42,447 nucleotides of DNA from Deltaproteobacteria bacterium Ga0077550. Lineage in GTDB: Bacteria; Myxococcota_A; Polyangia; Nannocystales; Nannocystaceae. The notes beneath the pieces were generated by a model. That model did no database searches and had not been told where the DNA came from. It saw only the letters and a program-made list of their open reading frames with translations. Where the stretch lies: the NCBI GenBank assembly GCA_001464385.1, contig LNFB01000037.1, positions 1 through 42,447 of the forward strand, given 5' to 3'. The translations under genes and the position numbers were made by a program. This document shows, in pieces, positions 1 through 7,653 of the stretch; within the stretch, counting starts at the first letter, position 1; every line of letters begins with the position of its first letter.

Positions 1-299
1 CGCAGCTCGGCGACCACCACCTCGGCCTCCTCGTCGTCGAACTCCTCGATGTAGTGCTCGGCCTCCTCGATCAGGCTGCCGATGCGATCGACGCCCGAGG
101 GCGTGAGCAGGTACTTGCCCTTCTTGCGATCCATCGCGACCCAACCGCCGAGCACGAGCTGCTCGAGGACCGGATCGAGGACGTCGAGCTCGCGCGGGAG
201 CGCCAGCGGCAGATCCATGCCGCCGTCCTCGGGCGCGAGGTCGAGCTTCTTGAGCAGGTAGATGCCGGCGAAATCGAGGCGGGTCTCGTCGAGGGTCAT
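1..299 (-). CDS. Unrecognised protein, N-terminal part (cut by left edge)
   Basis: An open minus-strand frame starts at ATG 299 and runs off the left edge after 99 codons. It begins MTLDETRLDFAGIYLLKKLD and has a basic stretch (MDRKKGKYLLTPSGVDRIG) followed by an acidic one (EEFDDEEAEVVV). The pattern of two short helices, then a Lys-rich strand pair and 'LTPSG', looks like the wing of a winged-helix domain, but this is only a structural impression. It follows the FG-GAP gene ending at 378 in the same direction, 78 bases away, so it may be cotranscribed with it. I do not recognise the family, and the truncation prevents more. Confidence 0.6.
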   Translation of the reverse strand, partial: MTLDETRLDFAGIYLLKKLDLAPEDGGMDLPLALPRELDVLDPVLEQLVLGGWVAMDRKKGKYLLTPSGVDRIGSLIEEAEHYIEEFDDEEAEVVVAEL

Positions 300-377
300 G
301 GGGGTTCTGGGCGCCGGTGGCGGGACGCCCATTGCGTAGCACCGCGACGGGGTCCGGGCCAGCGCCTCGACTCGGCC

Positions 378-1643
378 TCACGGCGAGCACTCGCTGAGCA
401 TGACGCCGATCTGCCCAAGACCCCTGTCGGCGAGCACGAGGTCCGTGCCGCCGTCGCCGTCGAGATCCGTGGCCAGGATGCGCCCGTCGCTGGGCGACGC
501 CAGGGTCACGTGCGCGGCGAAGGTGCCGTCGCCGAGGTTGCGCAGGTAGCCGAGCGAGCGGTCAGCGGTGTTGCTGACGACCAGGTCGACGGCGCCGTCG
601 TGGGTCACGTCGATGGCCGCGAGGTACCACGGCTCGCCGCCGACGTCGTACCGAACGAAATCCGCGAACGTGCCATCGCCCGCGTTGATCAGCACAGCGA
701 CGTAGTCGCTGCCGAGCACCGCCGCGGCCAGATCGAGATCGCCGTCGCCATCGACGTCGGCGGCGACGAGGCCGCGTACGTCGTAGTCCGGCAGCTGGGC
801 CACCGAGAACGAAGTGTCGAAATCGAAGCCTCCGACACCGTCGTTGATCGCGACGCCGATCGAGTCACCCTCGCCGTAGGCCAAGTCGACGTCCCCGTCG
901 CCGTCGACGTCCTCGATCAGGAGGTCGTATGCGTCTCCCTGCGTGAGCACGTCGGGCGCCGGCGTGAGCTCGCCCGATCCGTCGTTGTGCCAGATCAGGA
1001 TCCGACTGCCGCTGAGGTCGCCGGCAGCGAGGTCCACGTCGCCGTCCCCATCCAGATCGGCGGTGCGCAGCGCCTCGGCGAAGTACGGGATCGGGATCGC
1101 TCCGACCGCTCGTACGCCGTCCGGCAGGTCGTTGAAGATCACGCTCAACGTCCCGCCGTCGGGGACTGCATCCTCGGCGATGAACTCGACCACGCCATCG
1201 CCGTCGAGGTCCCCCGTGCCCAGGAACTCGACCACGGGGAGGCCCTCGGGCCGCAGCGGCCCGCTCAGCGTCCCATCGGCCTCGGTCTCGAACAGCCCGA
1301 GTCCATCGCCCTCGAGCGCGACGGCGACGTCGTCGTCGCCGTCGGCGTCCAGATCCGCGAGGACGAGATCGAACACCGGCGTCGGGTACCACGTCGGCGC
1401 CCGCAGGGCGCAGGACAGCGTGTCGCCGCCGGACGAGTCCGCCTCGCCGGTGGTCGACCCGGACGAGCTCGATTCGCCGGAGGTGTCGCCGATGGCGCCT
1501 GTGCTGCCGGCGAGGCCCGTCGACGTCGAGCTCTCGGCGGCGTCGGTTCCCGAGCCCGGGAGGGTGGGCTGGGGATCGGCGGCGCAGCCGAGCACGACGA
1601 CGAGGCACGGCGCGGCGAGCGAGCGGTGGGAGAGGTTCGGCAT
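378..1643 (-). CDS. FG-GAP/VCBS seven-repeat propeller lipoprotein
   Basis: The 421-residue protein has a short signal peptide ending in a lipobox (VVVLGC), so it should be a lipoprotein. A 50-residue linker of Ser, Thr, Gly, Asp and Glu follows. From about residue 75 there are seven FG-GAP/VCBS repeats with calcium-loop cores such as DLDADGDDDV, DLDGDGVVEF, DVDGDGDVDL and DLDGDGGTDL, as expected of a seven-bladed integrin-alpha-like propeller. A Shine-Dalgarno AAGGA lies at 1653-1649, four to five bases before the ATG. It is a paralogue of the upstream gene 1809-3095; the last three blades share phrases such as LRNLGDGTFA. A role in surface adhesion or ligand binding is inferred; the ligand is unknown. 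Confidence 0.88.
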   Translation of the reverse strand: MPNLSHRSLAAPCLVVVLGCAADPQPTLPGSGTDAAESSTSTGLAGSTGAIGDTSGESSSSGSTTGEADSSGGDTLSCALRAPTWYPTPVFDLVLADLDADGDDDVAVALEGDGLGLFETEADGTLSGPLRPEGLPVVEFLGTGDLDGDGVVEFIAEDAVPDGGTLSVIFNDLPDGVRAVGAIPIPYFAEALRTADLDGDGDVDLAAGDLSGSRILIWHNDGSGELTPAPDVLTQGDAYDLLIEDVDGDGDVDLAYGEGDSIGVAINDGVGGFDFDTSFSVAQLPDYDVRGLVAADVDGDGDLDLAAAVLGSDYVAVLINAGDGTFADFVRYDVGGEPWYLAAIDVTHDGAVDLVVSNTADRSLGYLRNLGDGTFAAHVTLASPSDGRILATDLDGDGGTDLVLADRGLGQIGVMLSECSP

Positions 1644-1653
1644 CGTAGTCCTT

Positions 1654-1771
1654 CTGGTGTCCGCGTCCTGGTGTCCGCGTCCTGGTGTCCGCGTCCTGGT
1701 GTCCGCGTCCTTCTGGTGTCCGCGTCCTGGTGTCCGCGTCCTGGTGTCCGCGTCCTCCTGGTGTCCGCACC
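1654..1771. repeat. 14-bp tandem repeat, eight units
   Basis: Eight units of CTGGTGTCCGCGTC (plus-strand reading) lie at 1654, 1668, 1682, 1696, 1713, 1727, 1741 and 1758. Three-base insertions (CTT before unit 5, CTC before unit 8) break the phase. The last unit is degenerate. The array fills most of the gap between two FG-GAP genes and ends directly at the Shine-Dalgarno of the downstream one (start 1643). It therefore lies in that gene's leader or in the operon spacer. The unit is not a multiple of three and the array is not part of a supported coding frame. Confidence 0.95.
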
Positions 1772-1808
1772 CGCTGCGCCTGATCGGGCGCGGCCGCGAG
1801 AAATCGCC

Positions 1809-3095
1809 TCACCCCTCGCAGTGGCTCAGCGCCATGCCCAGGCGTTGACCGACGTCGTCGGCCAGGACGAGGTCCGTCATGCCGTCGCCATTGAGCTCGC
1901 CCGCGACGATGCGACCGACATCCCCGGTCGCCATCGTCTCGTGATCGGCGAACGTCCCGTCGCCGAGGTTGCGCAGGATCCCGAGATTGGCGTCGCCAGC
2001 ATTGCCGCAGACGATGTCGAGGGCGCCATCCGAGTCCAGGTCGATCACCGCCGGGAAGCGTGGGGCGTCGCCGACCGGGGAGTGGACCATCGCCGCGAAC
2101 GTGCCATCCCCTGCATTGCGCAGCACACCGATCGTGTCGTCACCGCCCACGGCCGCGGCGATGTCGGCGTCGCCATCGCCATCGAGGTCGGCGACGAGGA
2201 TTCCGAGCACTCCGCTGCCAGCGACCCAGGACGTGGCGTCGTCGAAGTGACCTTCGCCGTCGTTCAGTCGAACCCCGATGCCGCCGTCCTCGCCGTAGAC
2301 CAGGTCGACCAACCCATCGCCATCGACGTCCGCCGGGACCACCTCGTAGGGCGCCCCCGCCGTCGGGAACTGGTCGTCGAGCGCGAACTCCATGCCGCCG
2401 TCGTTCCACGCGATCTGCAGCGTCGACGTCCCCGACACCGGCACGACCACGTCGAGGTCGCCGTCGAGGTCGAGGTCAGCGGCGCTGATGGTGCGCACGC
2501 CCCCATCCACGGGATAGGGCCCGTACTGGGTGAACCCGGGCACGCCGGCACCCTGCCAGTACGTCAGCTCGGCGAGCGCGCTGCGGCTCGCAAGCATGAG
2601 ATCCACCTTGTCGTCGCCGTTGAAGTCACCGGACGCGACCGCCCCGAACCCGGCCGGCAGGCCGAAGTCGGTCGGGGCGCCGAAGACCCCGTCGCCCCGA
2701 TTGAACAACAGGCTCAACGACCCGCCGGCGAGGACGACGTCCAGCACGTGATCGTTGTCGAGATCCACGACGGCGACGTCGAGCGCGAAGCTGTCGACGT
2801 CGGACCAGATCGGATCCCCGAGCACGCATGCCGTGGTGCCGCCCGAGGACTCGGACGACTCCGCGGCCGCGGTGCTCGATCCGTCGGCGCTGGTCCCGTT
2901 GGCACCACCGTCGCTGCTGGTCGAGTCCGCCGGCGCATCGCCCGTCGGGTCCACGCCGCTGGTCGACATCGCCGGGTCTGTCCCCGTCGTGCCGGTCCCG
3001 CCGCCGCTGGGACCCGCGCCGTCGCCCCCGCAGGCGAGGGCGGCGCTCGGCAGCAGGAGCAGCAGGTGATGGGCTCGGGAGCGGCGCTCGGGCAT
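1809..3095 (-). CDS. FG-GAP/VCBS seven-repeat propeller lipoprotein
   Basis: The protein has 428 residues. Its N-terminus has two Arg, a Leu-rich core and a lipobox (ALAC at about residue 22), so it is an outer-surface or periplasmic lipoprotein. A Gly/Ser/Thr-rich linker of about 65 residues precedes seven FG-GAP repeats (cores DLDNDHVLDV, DFNGDDKVDL, DLDLDGDLDV, DVDGDGLVDL, DLDGDGDADI, DLDSDGALDI and ELNGDGMTDL). It is similar along its length to the next gene in the same direction (378-1643), so the pair looks like a tandem duplication. No good Shine-Dalgarno is visible before the ATG. Binding function is inferred from the fold family only. Confidence 0.88.
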   Translation of the reverse strand: MPERRSRAHHLLLLLPSAALACGGDGAGPSGGGTGTTGTDPAMSTSGVDPTGDAPADSTSSDGGANGTSADGSSTAAAESSESSGGTTACVLGDPIWSDVDSFALDVAVVDLDNDHVLDVVLAGGSLSLLFNRGDGVFGAPTDFGLPAGFGAVASGDFNGDDKVDLMLASRSALAELTYWQGAGVPGFTQYGPYPVDGGVRTISAADLDLDGDLDVVVPVSGTSTLQIAWNDGGMEFALDDQFPTAGAPYEVVPADVDGDGLVDLVYGEDGGIGVRLNDGEGHFDDATSWVAGSGVLGILVADLDGDGDADIAAAVGGDDTIGVLRNAGDGTFAAMVHSPVGDAPRFPAVIDLDSDGALDIVCGNAGDANLGILRNLGDGTFADHETMATGDVGRIVAGELNGDGMTDLVLADDVGQRLGMALSHCEG

Positions 3096-3139
3096 CTACC
3101 GCGGAAGTGTCCGGAGCACAGCGTGCTGATCACCCGTGC

Positions 3140-3622
3140 TCACGGTTCTCCGCGATATCGCCAGCGGCGGGCCGACAGGCGCAAGTTCGGGCCGGCGTCG
3201 CCGTGGTCCAGCCACGAGGTCACGTCGCCAAGGGCGAAGTACAACGGTCGCGGACCCGCCGGCAACTCGACCATGCCGGGGTTGCACAGCGCGAGCACCA
3301 GCGGGCGATCCCCCGGCACCTCCGCGAGCACCCGGGGCAAGAACGCCGACAGCGGCACCAGCAGGCTCTGCTCACCGACCTCGAACAGCAGCTCGATGTC
3401 GTCCGCCGTCGGTTGCTCGTCCGCGCTGTGCAGCGCCACGATGACCGGCGCGTCCACGACGACCGGCGGGCGGTCCGGGGCCTGCAGCGTCACCCGGTCC
3501 GCGAGCGCCCAGCCGAAGCCCGCATAGTCGGCGTCGACCCCGAGGCGATCGTGCTCGAGCGCCAGCAGCTCGAGCACGTCGCGCCTCTCGAAGGGGATGT
3601 CGGCGATCCGGGCAATCGCCAT
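3140..3622 (-). CDS. Unrecognised 160-residue protein
   Basis: The ATG at 3622 lies six bases after the stop of the lipoprotein gene 3629-4363, so the two are probably cotranscribed and translationally coupled. The protein starts MAIARIADIPFERRDVLELL, has no signal peptide or membrane segment, and mixes acidic helices with hydrophobic strands (VVVDAPVIVALHS, PLVLALCNPGMVEL). There is a possible C-terminal basic tail (RLSARRWRYRGEP). I do not recognise the family. Codon use and composition match the neighbours. Confidence 0.68.
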   Translation of the reverse strand: MAIARIADIPFERRDVLELLALEHDRLGVDADYAGFGWALADRVTLQAPDRPPVVVDAPVIVALHSADEQPTADDIELLFEVGEQSLLVPLSAFLPRVLAEVPGDRPLVLALCNPGMVELPAGPRPLYFALGDVTSWLDHGDAGPNLRLSARRWRYRGEP

Positions 3623-3628
3623 CGGCGA

Positions 3629-4363
3629 CTACGCGAGCAGCCGAGTGGCCAGAGCGCGCGGCGCCGACTTGCTGCCGAAGCGACCGCCACCGCGGGACGG
3701 CATGCGGGGCGCCGGCGAGGAGCGGCCGCCGCCGAAGCCGCCGCCCTTGCTGCCGTAGCTCTTGCCGCTCTTGCTCATGCGCGCCTGGTGCTTCTCCGGG
3801 TTGGCCTGGCGGTACGCGTTGCGCTGGCTGGCGAGCGTCCCGCGGTTGGCGGCCGGCGTCGTGTACGGGGTCGTGTACATCGGCCGATAGCCGGGGGAGA
3901 ACATGTTCATCATCATCGAGCCCATCAGCATGCCCGTGAAGATGCTGAACATCGGCGAGTGGTAGCCGGCGTACGGACCGGCACCCGCGATCTGGTACTG
4001 GCCCTTCTCGCCCTCGAGCAGGTCGCGCTGGATCGTGAAGACCTTCTCGGTCTCGCCGACCTTGCCGTCCTCGTCCTTGTCGAAGAAGCCGGTGACGAGC
4101 TGGGTCTTCTCGTCGGTGTCCTGCACCGAGACGCTGATGACCTCGTCGCCGACGTAGATCTCGTTGACGCGGCGCTCGAAATCCTCGGGCCCCTCGGCGT
4201 CCTTGTAGGCCTGGCCGACCTCGTCCCAGTCGATGTCCACGCGACTGTCCTCGGTGGTGACCCACCGATCGGTTCCGGGGTTGCAGGCGGGCAGCGTGAA
4301 GCCCAGCGAGACGGCCACGGCGGCGCCCAGCAGGCGCGACGACCACGATGAATTGTCGAACAC
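3629..4363 (-). CDS. Unrecognised lipoprotein with Gly/Ser/Arg-rich tail
   Basis: I place the start at GTG 4363, giving 244 residues. AAGGA lies at 4379-4375 and a strong promoter lies just upstream, so the longer frame from 4483, which begins upstream of that promoter, is unlikely. The signal peptide (SRLLGAAVAVSLGFTLPAC) ends in a lipobox at LPAC. The middle is acidic, with strand-like segments (EIYVGDEVISVSVQD, LVTGFFDKDEDGKVGE). A Met-rich stretch (MLMGSMMMNMF) comes next, and the last 60 residues are basic and low-complexity (GSKGGGFGGGRSS, RGGGRFGSK). No family is recognised. It sits directly upstream of the gene 3140-3622. Confidence 0.72.
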   Translation of the reverse strand: MFDNSSWSSRLLGAAVAVSLGFTLPACNPGTDRWVTTEDSRVDIDWDEVGQAYKDAEGPEDFERRVNEIYVGDEVISVSVQDTDEKTQLVTGFFDKDEDGKVGETEKVFTIQRDLLEGEKGQYQIAGAGPYAGYHSPMFSIFTGMLMGSMMMNMFSPGYRPMYTTPYTTPAANRGTLASQRNAYRQANPEKHQARMSKSGKSYGSKGGGFGGGRSSPAPRMPSRGGGRFGSKSAPRALATRLLA

Positions 4364-4415
4364 GGTGCGATTGGTCCTTCGGAAGGCGAATCCCACGGGG
4401 ATCCGCGTGGCGGCA

Positions 4416-4444
4416 AAGCTAAGTTTCCCCCCAGGCAGCGTCAA
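4416..4444 (-). promoter_or_regulatory. sigma70-type promoter for the lipoprotein gene at 4363
   Basis: Read on the minus strand there is a -35 TTGACG (4444-4439), a 17-base spacer and a -10 TAGCTT (4421-4416). Transcription would start near 4409, giving a leader of about 46 bases that carries AAGGA before GTG 4363. The leader also holds a short CCACG/CGTGG inverted repeat. The match is seen; activity is inferred. Confidence 0.6.
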
Positions 4445-4540
4445 CCCCGACGTCCGCCACGGGGGCGGCGCCGTGGGGTGCATCCTCGAATCACCGGCGC
4501 AGCGGGCCCGACGACGGCGTGGGGCGCAGGGGGCGCTAAG

Positions 4541-5620
4541 TCACGCGCCGCCGAGCCGACCGCGCTCGAGCGCCCGCATGGCCGTGCGCCCGAGCACGAG
4601 CACGACGCGATCGAACACGGCGAAGCGGGCGTCGGTCGTGAAGCCGTGCCGGTAACGGTAGTAGATCTGCTGCACGATGACCGCGATCTTCAGCAGCGCG
4701 AACGCGTAGTAGTACAGCATGTTCGACACGTCGCGCCCCGTCTTCGCGGCGTAGTGCTCGACCAGCTCGGCGCGGCGCATGGCCCCGGGCGCCATCGTCG
4801 GGCCGAACGCCATCGCCTGCCACGCCGGGTCGTCGTCGGTCTGCGCCCAGTACCCGAGCGTGGTGCCGAGGTCCATCAGCGGATCGCCGAGCGTGCACAT
4901 CTCCCAGTCGAGGACGGCCTCGATGCGCGTGAGGTCCGCGGGATCGAGCACGACGTTGTCGAACTTGTAGTCGTTGTGGACCACGCTCGCGCCGGCGTCC
5001 GCCGGCATGTGCTCGACGAGCCAGCGCCCGAGCGCGTCGATGTCGGGCACGTCGTCGGTGCGCGCCTTCTCCCAGCGGCCGATCCAGCCCTCGACCTGGC
5101 GGCGCACGTAGCCCTCGGGCTTGCCGAGCGCGGCGACGGCCGGCAGGCGCACGTCGATGGCGTGCAACGCCGCGAGCTGGTCGATGAGCGACGCGCACAT
5201 CGCCCGCAGGCGCTCGGGCGTCACTCCGAGCTCGGGCGGCAGCGTGCGGCGCAGGATGACGCCGGTGCGGCGCTCCATCAGGTAGAACGGCGCGCCGAGG
5301 ATCGCAGGGTCGTTGCACTGCGCGATCGCCCGCGGCGCCGCCGGATAGATCGGGGCCAACGCCGTGAGCACGCGGAACTCCCGGTCCATGTCGTGCCCCG
5401 TCTTCACCTGGGCGCCGAACGGCCCCCGACGCAGGACCAGCTCGGTCGAGCCCTTGCGCAGCAGGTAGGTCAGGTTCGAGTGACCGCTGGCGAATTGCGC
5501 GTACGTCAGCTCGCCCGCGAGCTCGGGCACCGCCGCCGTCAGCCAGGCGTCGAGCGCCTGCAGATCGAGGTGCTCGCCCTCGCGTGGAGCCGCCGCCGCA
5601 TCGATGCCGTTCGCGCTCAT
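4541..5620 (-). CDS. APH-family kinase, ACAD10/11 N-domain type (probable 4-hydroxyacyl-CoA kinase)
   Basis: This is a 359-residue aminoglycoside-phosphotransferase-fold protein. It has the catalytic loop HNDYKFDNVVLD, in which Asp is the base and Asn the metal ligand, and the DFG-equivalent VLDWEMCTLGDPLMDLG. In animals this domain is fused to an acyl-CoA dehydrogenase in ACAD10 and ACAD11, and in Pseudomonas the homologue LvaA phosphorylates 4-hydroxyvaleryl-CoA. Here it is the next gene after a matching dehydrogenase: its ATG overlaps that gene's TGA (ATGA, 5620-5617) and GGAG precedes it. I infer a kinase acting on the 4-hydroxyl of acyl-CoAs. Drug resistance is an unlikely alternative given the context. 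Confidence 0.85.
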   Translation of the reverse strand: MSANGIDAAAAPREGEHLDLQALDAWLTAAVPELAGELTYAQFASGHSNLTYLLRKGSTELVLRRGPFGAQVKTGHDMDREFRVLTALAPIYPAAPRAIAQCNDPAILGAPFYLMERRTGVILRRTLPPELGVTPERLRAMCASLIDQLAALHAIDVRLPAVAALGKPEGYVRRQVEGWIGRWEKARTDDVPDIDALGRWLVEHMPADAGASVVHNDYKFDNVVLDPADLTRIEAVLDWEMCTLGDPLMDLGTTLGYWAQTDDDPAWQAMAFGPTMAPGAMRRAELVEHYAAKTGRDVSNMLYYYAFALLKIAVIVQQIYYRYRHGFTTDARFAVFDRVVLVLGRTAMRALERGRLGGA

Positions 5621-6816
5621 GACCGCGACGCTCCGTAGCCGGCGAGGATCCGCTTGGCCAGCGCGCTCTTGTGGACCTCGTCGGGCCCGTCGTAGATGCG
5701 GGCGCCGCGTTCGTGGCGATAGAAGTGCGAGATCACGACATCGTCGGTCATGCCCGCGGCGCCGTGCACCTGGAGCGCTCGGTCGACCACCCGCAACATG
5801 ACGCCGGCCGTGTGGAACTTGATCGACGCGATGAGGTCGCGCGCGGCCTTGGCTCCGTTGCGATCGATCTCCCACGCGGTGCGCAGCACCAACAGGCGCG
5901 CCGCGTCGATCTCGGCCCGGCTCTCCGCGATCCACTCCTGCACCGTCTGCTGCTCGCCGAGGAACTTGCCCGGCGCCAGCTCGCGGGTGATGGCGCGCTG
6001 GCACATGGCGTCGAACGAACGCTCGCAGATGCCGAGCCAGCGCATGCAGTGGTGGATGCGCCCGGGCCCGAGGCGCGCCTGGGCCAGGGCGAAGCCGCGG
6101 CCGCGCGCACCCAGCAGGTTGCCCGCCGGCACGCGACAGCCGTGGAAGCGCACCTCCCCGTGGCTCATCCAGCCCTCGCCGGCCTCGCCCATGATCGGGA
6201 TGTTGCGGACGTGCTCGAAGCCCGGGGTGTCCGTGGGCACGAGGATCATGCTCGCCCGCTCGTGAGCCGCGGCGTCGGGATCGGTGATCGCCATGACGAT
6301 CGCGAACGCGGCCCCGTCGACGGCGGTGGTGAACCACTTGTGGCCATCGATCACCCACGCGTCGCCGTCCAGCACCGCGCGGGTCGACATCCACACCGGA
6401 TTGCTGCCGGCGTGCTCGGGCTCGGTCATCGCGAACGCGCTGCGGATCTTGCCGTCGAGCAGCGGGCGCAGGAAGCTCGCCTGTTGCTCGGGCGTGCCGA
6501 ACTCCTGCAGCAGCTCGAGGTTGCCGGCGTCGGGGGCCTGGCAGCCGAACGCGTAGTGGCCGAGCGGCGTGCGCCCGAGCTCCTCGGACAGCAGCCCGTG
6601 GTCGAGCAGCGACAGGCCCATGCCGCCGTGCTCGCGCGGCACCTGCGGCAGCCACATCCCCGCCTCGCGCACGCGGGCGCGGACGTGGTCGAGCTCGGGC
6701 GACAGCGCCCAGAAGCCGCGGGGCAGGCCGGCCTCGAGCGGCATGACGTGCTCCCGGACGAACGCGCGGACGCGGGCGAGGAGCGCTTGGGTCGAGGCGG
6801 ACGGGGCGAAGTCCAT
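5617..6816 (-). CDS. Acyl-CoA dehydrogenase, ACAD10/11-like
   Basis: The protein is 399 residues, normal for the family, and cytoplasmic. It shows the FAD-binding phrases (FAMTEPEHAGSNPVW, DGHKWFTTAVDGAAF) and the C-terminal signature RIYDGPDEVHKSALAKRIL. In ordinary acyl-CoA dehydrogenases the catalytic residue here is Glu (IYEG). Here it is Asp376 in YDGPDEVH, the form seen in ACAD10/11-type enzymes that eliminate phosphate from 4-phosphoacyl-CoA. A Shine-Dalgarno AGGAGAG lies about ten bases before ATG 6816. It sits between a histidine-phosphatase-like gene (42-base gap) and the APH kinase (4-base overlap), supporting one operon for 4-hydroxy-acid breakdown. Confidence 0.92.
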   Translation of the reverse strand: MDFAPSASTQALLARVRAFVREHVMPLEAGLPRGFWALSPELDHVRARVREAGMWLPQVPREHGGMGLSLLDHGLLSEELGRTPLGHYAFGCQAPDAGNLELLQEFGTPEQQASFLRPLLDGKIRSAFAMTEPEHAGSNPVWMSTRAVLDGDAWVIDGHKWFTTAVDGAAFAIVMAITDPDAAAHERASMILVPTDTPGFEHVRNIPIMGEAGEGWMSHGEVRFHGCRVPAGNLLGARGRGFALAQARLGPGRIHHCMRWLGICERSFDAMCQRAITRELAPGKFLGEQQTVQEWIAESRAEIDAARLLVLRTAWEIDRNGAKAARDLIASIKFHTAGVMLRVVDRALQVHGAAGMTDDVVISHFYRHERGARIYDGPDEVHKSALAKRILAGYGASRS

Positions 6817-6858
6817 GGGGTCGGCTCTCCTGACGGGTTCGACTCGGTGAGGCGTGGG

Positions 6859-7575
6859 TCAGCGGAACGTCCACGCGGAGGCGTCGGGCAGGTGGGGCAA
6901 GGCGTTGAAGCCGTCGAGGGTGAACTGGCGGCCGCGGAACACGAACGTGGTGATCGACGCGTTGCGGATCCGCCAGGCGGTGCGAAAGGCGTCGTGATCG
7001 TCGAGATCGAGCGCGCGCCGCAGCATGACGGCCAAGGGCCCGACCGACGTGAACGCGACCAGCCGCACGCCGGGGCCGTCGTGGGCGAGCAGGCGATCGA
7101 CGCCACGCGTGACCCGTGACGCGAACGCCGGCCAGCTCTCGATCGCGGGATCGGCGATCTCGCCGCGCAGCCACCGACCCATGATCACCTCGTACAGCCG
7201 CTGGAACGCCGCCGAGCGGCGGTTGTGATCGATCGCGTCGCTGGCGTGCTGCGCGAGCTCGCCGATCTCGGGCTCGTGGCGGAGGCGCGGGACGGCGAGG
7301 TGCATCATCCCGAAGGCGTCGTGCTCGTCGAGCTCCGGGATGACCGCGACCTCGGGCCAGGTCCGGCCGGCGTGGGCGTAGGCCTCGCCGCAGCGCCGCG
7401 CGGTGTCCCGCTGGCGCTTGGCCGGGCCGGTGAACACGAGGTCCGGCTGCGGGCCGTGCTCGCGCCAGTGGGCGCCGAGGAACTCGGCTTGGGCGATCCC
7501 GCGGGCCGACAGCTCGTCGTAGTCGGCGGCGAACAGCGAGGCCTGACCATGGCGAACGACGACGAGCGTGCCCAC
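6859..7575 (-). CDS. Histidine phosphatase-fold protein, second catalytic His apparently missing
   Basis: This 238-residue protein begins at GTG 7575 with the histidine-phosphatase (phosphoglycerate mutase-like) motif VVVRHGQAS, with His9 as the expected phospho-acceptor. The usual Arg motif follows as GPAKRQRDTARRC, and Glu in PELDEHDAFG fits the acid. The later 'SHG' motif reads FTSVGPLA, so the second histidine is replaced. Either the protein is inactive as a phosphatase or this subgroup uses another residue. It is the first gene of the operon with the dehydrogenase and kinase, which suggests a link with the phosphorylated acyl-CoA intermediate. An extended -10-like TGATAACCT precedes the GTG closely and no Shine-Dalgarno is seen. 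Confidence 0.85.
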   Translation of the reverse strand: MGTLVVVRHGQASLFAADYDELSARGIAQAEFLGAHWREHGPQPDLVFTGPAKRQRDTARRCGEAYAHAGRTWPEVAVIPELDEHDAFGMMHLAVPRLRHEPEIGELAQHASDAIDHNRRSAAFQRLYEVIMGRWLRGEIADPAIESWPAFASRVTRGVDRLLAHDGPGVRLVAFTSVGPLAVMLRRALDLDDHDAFRTAWRIRNASITTFVFRGRQFTLDGFNALPHLPDASAWTFR

Positions 7576-7653
7576 CGCGGCAGGTTATCAGGTTTCTCCG
7601 CCGGCCCGATGATCGTCCGGCGTCGCCGCGGCACCACCACCGTCGAGGTGTCC

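Noticed and set aside
1654..1771. CRISPR array
   Set aside because: Units are 14 bp and directly adjacent, with no spacers; no cas genes in the window.
865..1812. Minus-strand ORF reading the 14-bp array as RTRTP-like protein repeats
   Set aside because: It is out of frame with the FG-GAP gene it overlaps, and the array's 3-base interruptions and 14-base unit do not fit a selected coding frame.
54..3527. Plus-strand ORF of 1157 codons across the two FG-GAP genes
   Set aside because: It is antisense to two clear lipoprotein genes with signal peptides and calcium-loop repeats. Its own repeats (VDQPIAIDV-like) are the mirror of those loops, and no start signal or family pattern is seen.
4541..5620. 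Aminoglycoside-resistance phosphotransferase
   Set aside because: The operon context with an ACAD10/11-type dehydrogenase and the HNDYKFDN/LDWEMCTLGDP phrases fit the hydroxyacyl-CoA kinase group.
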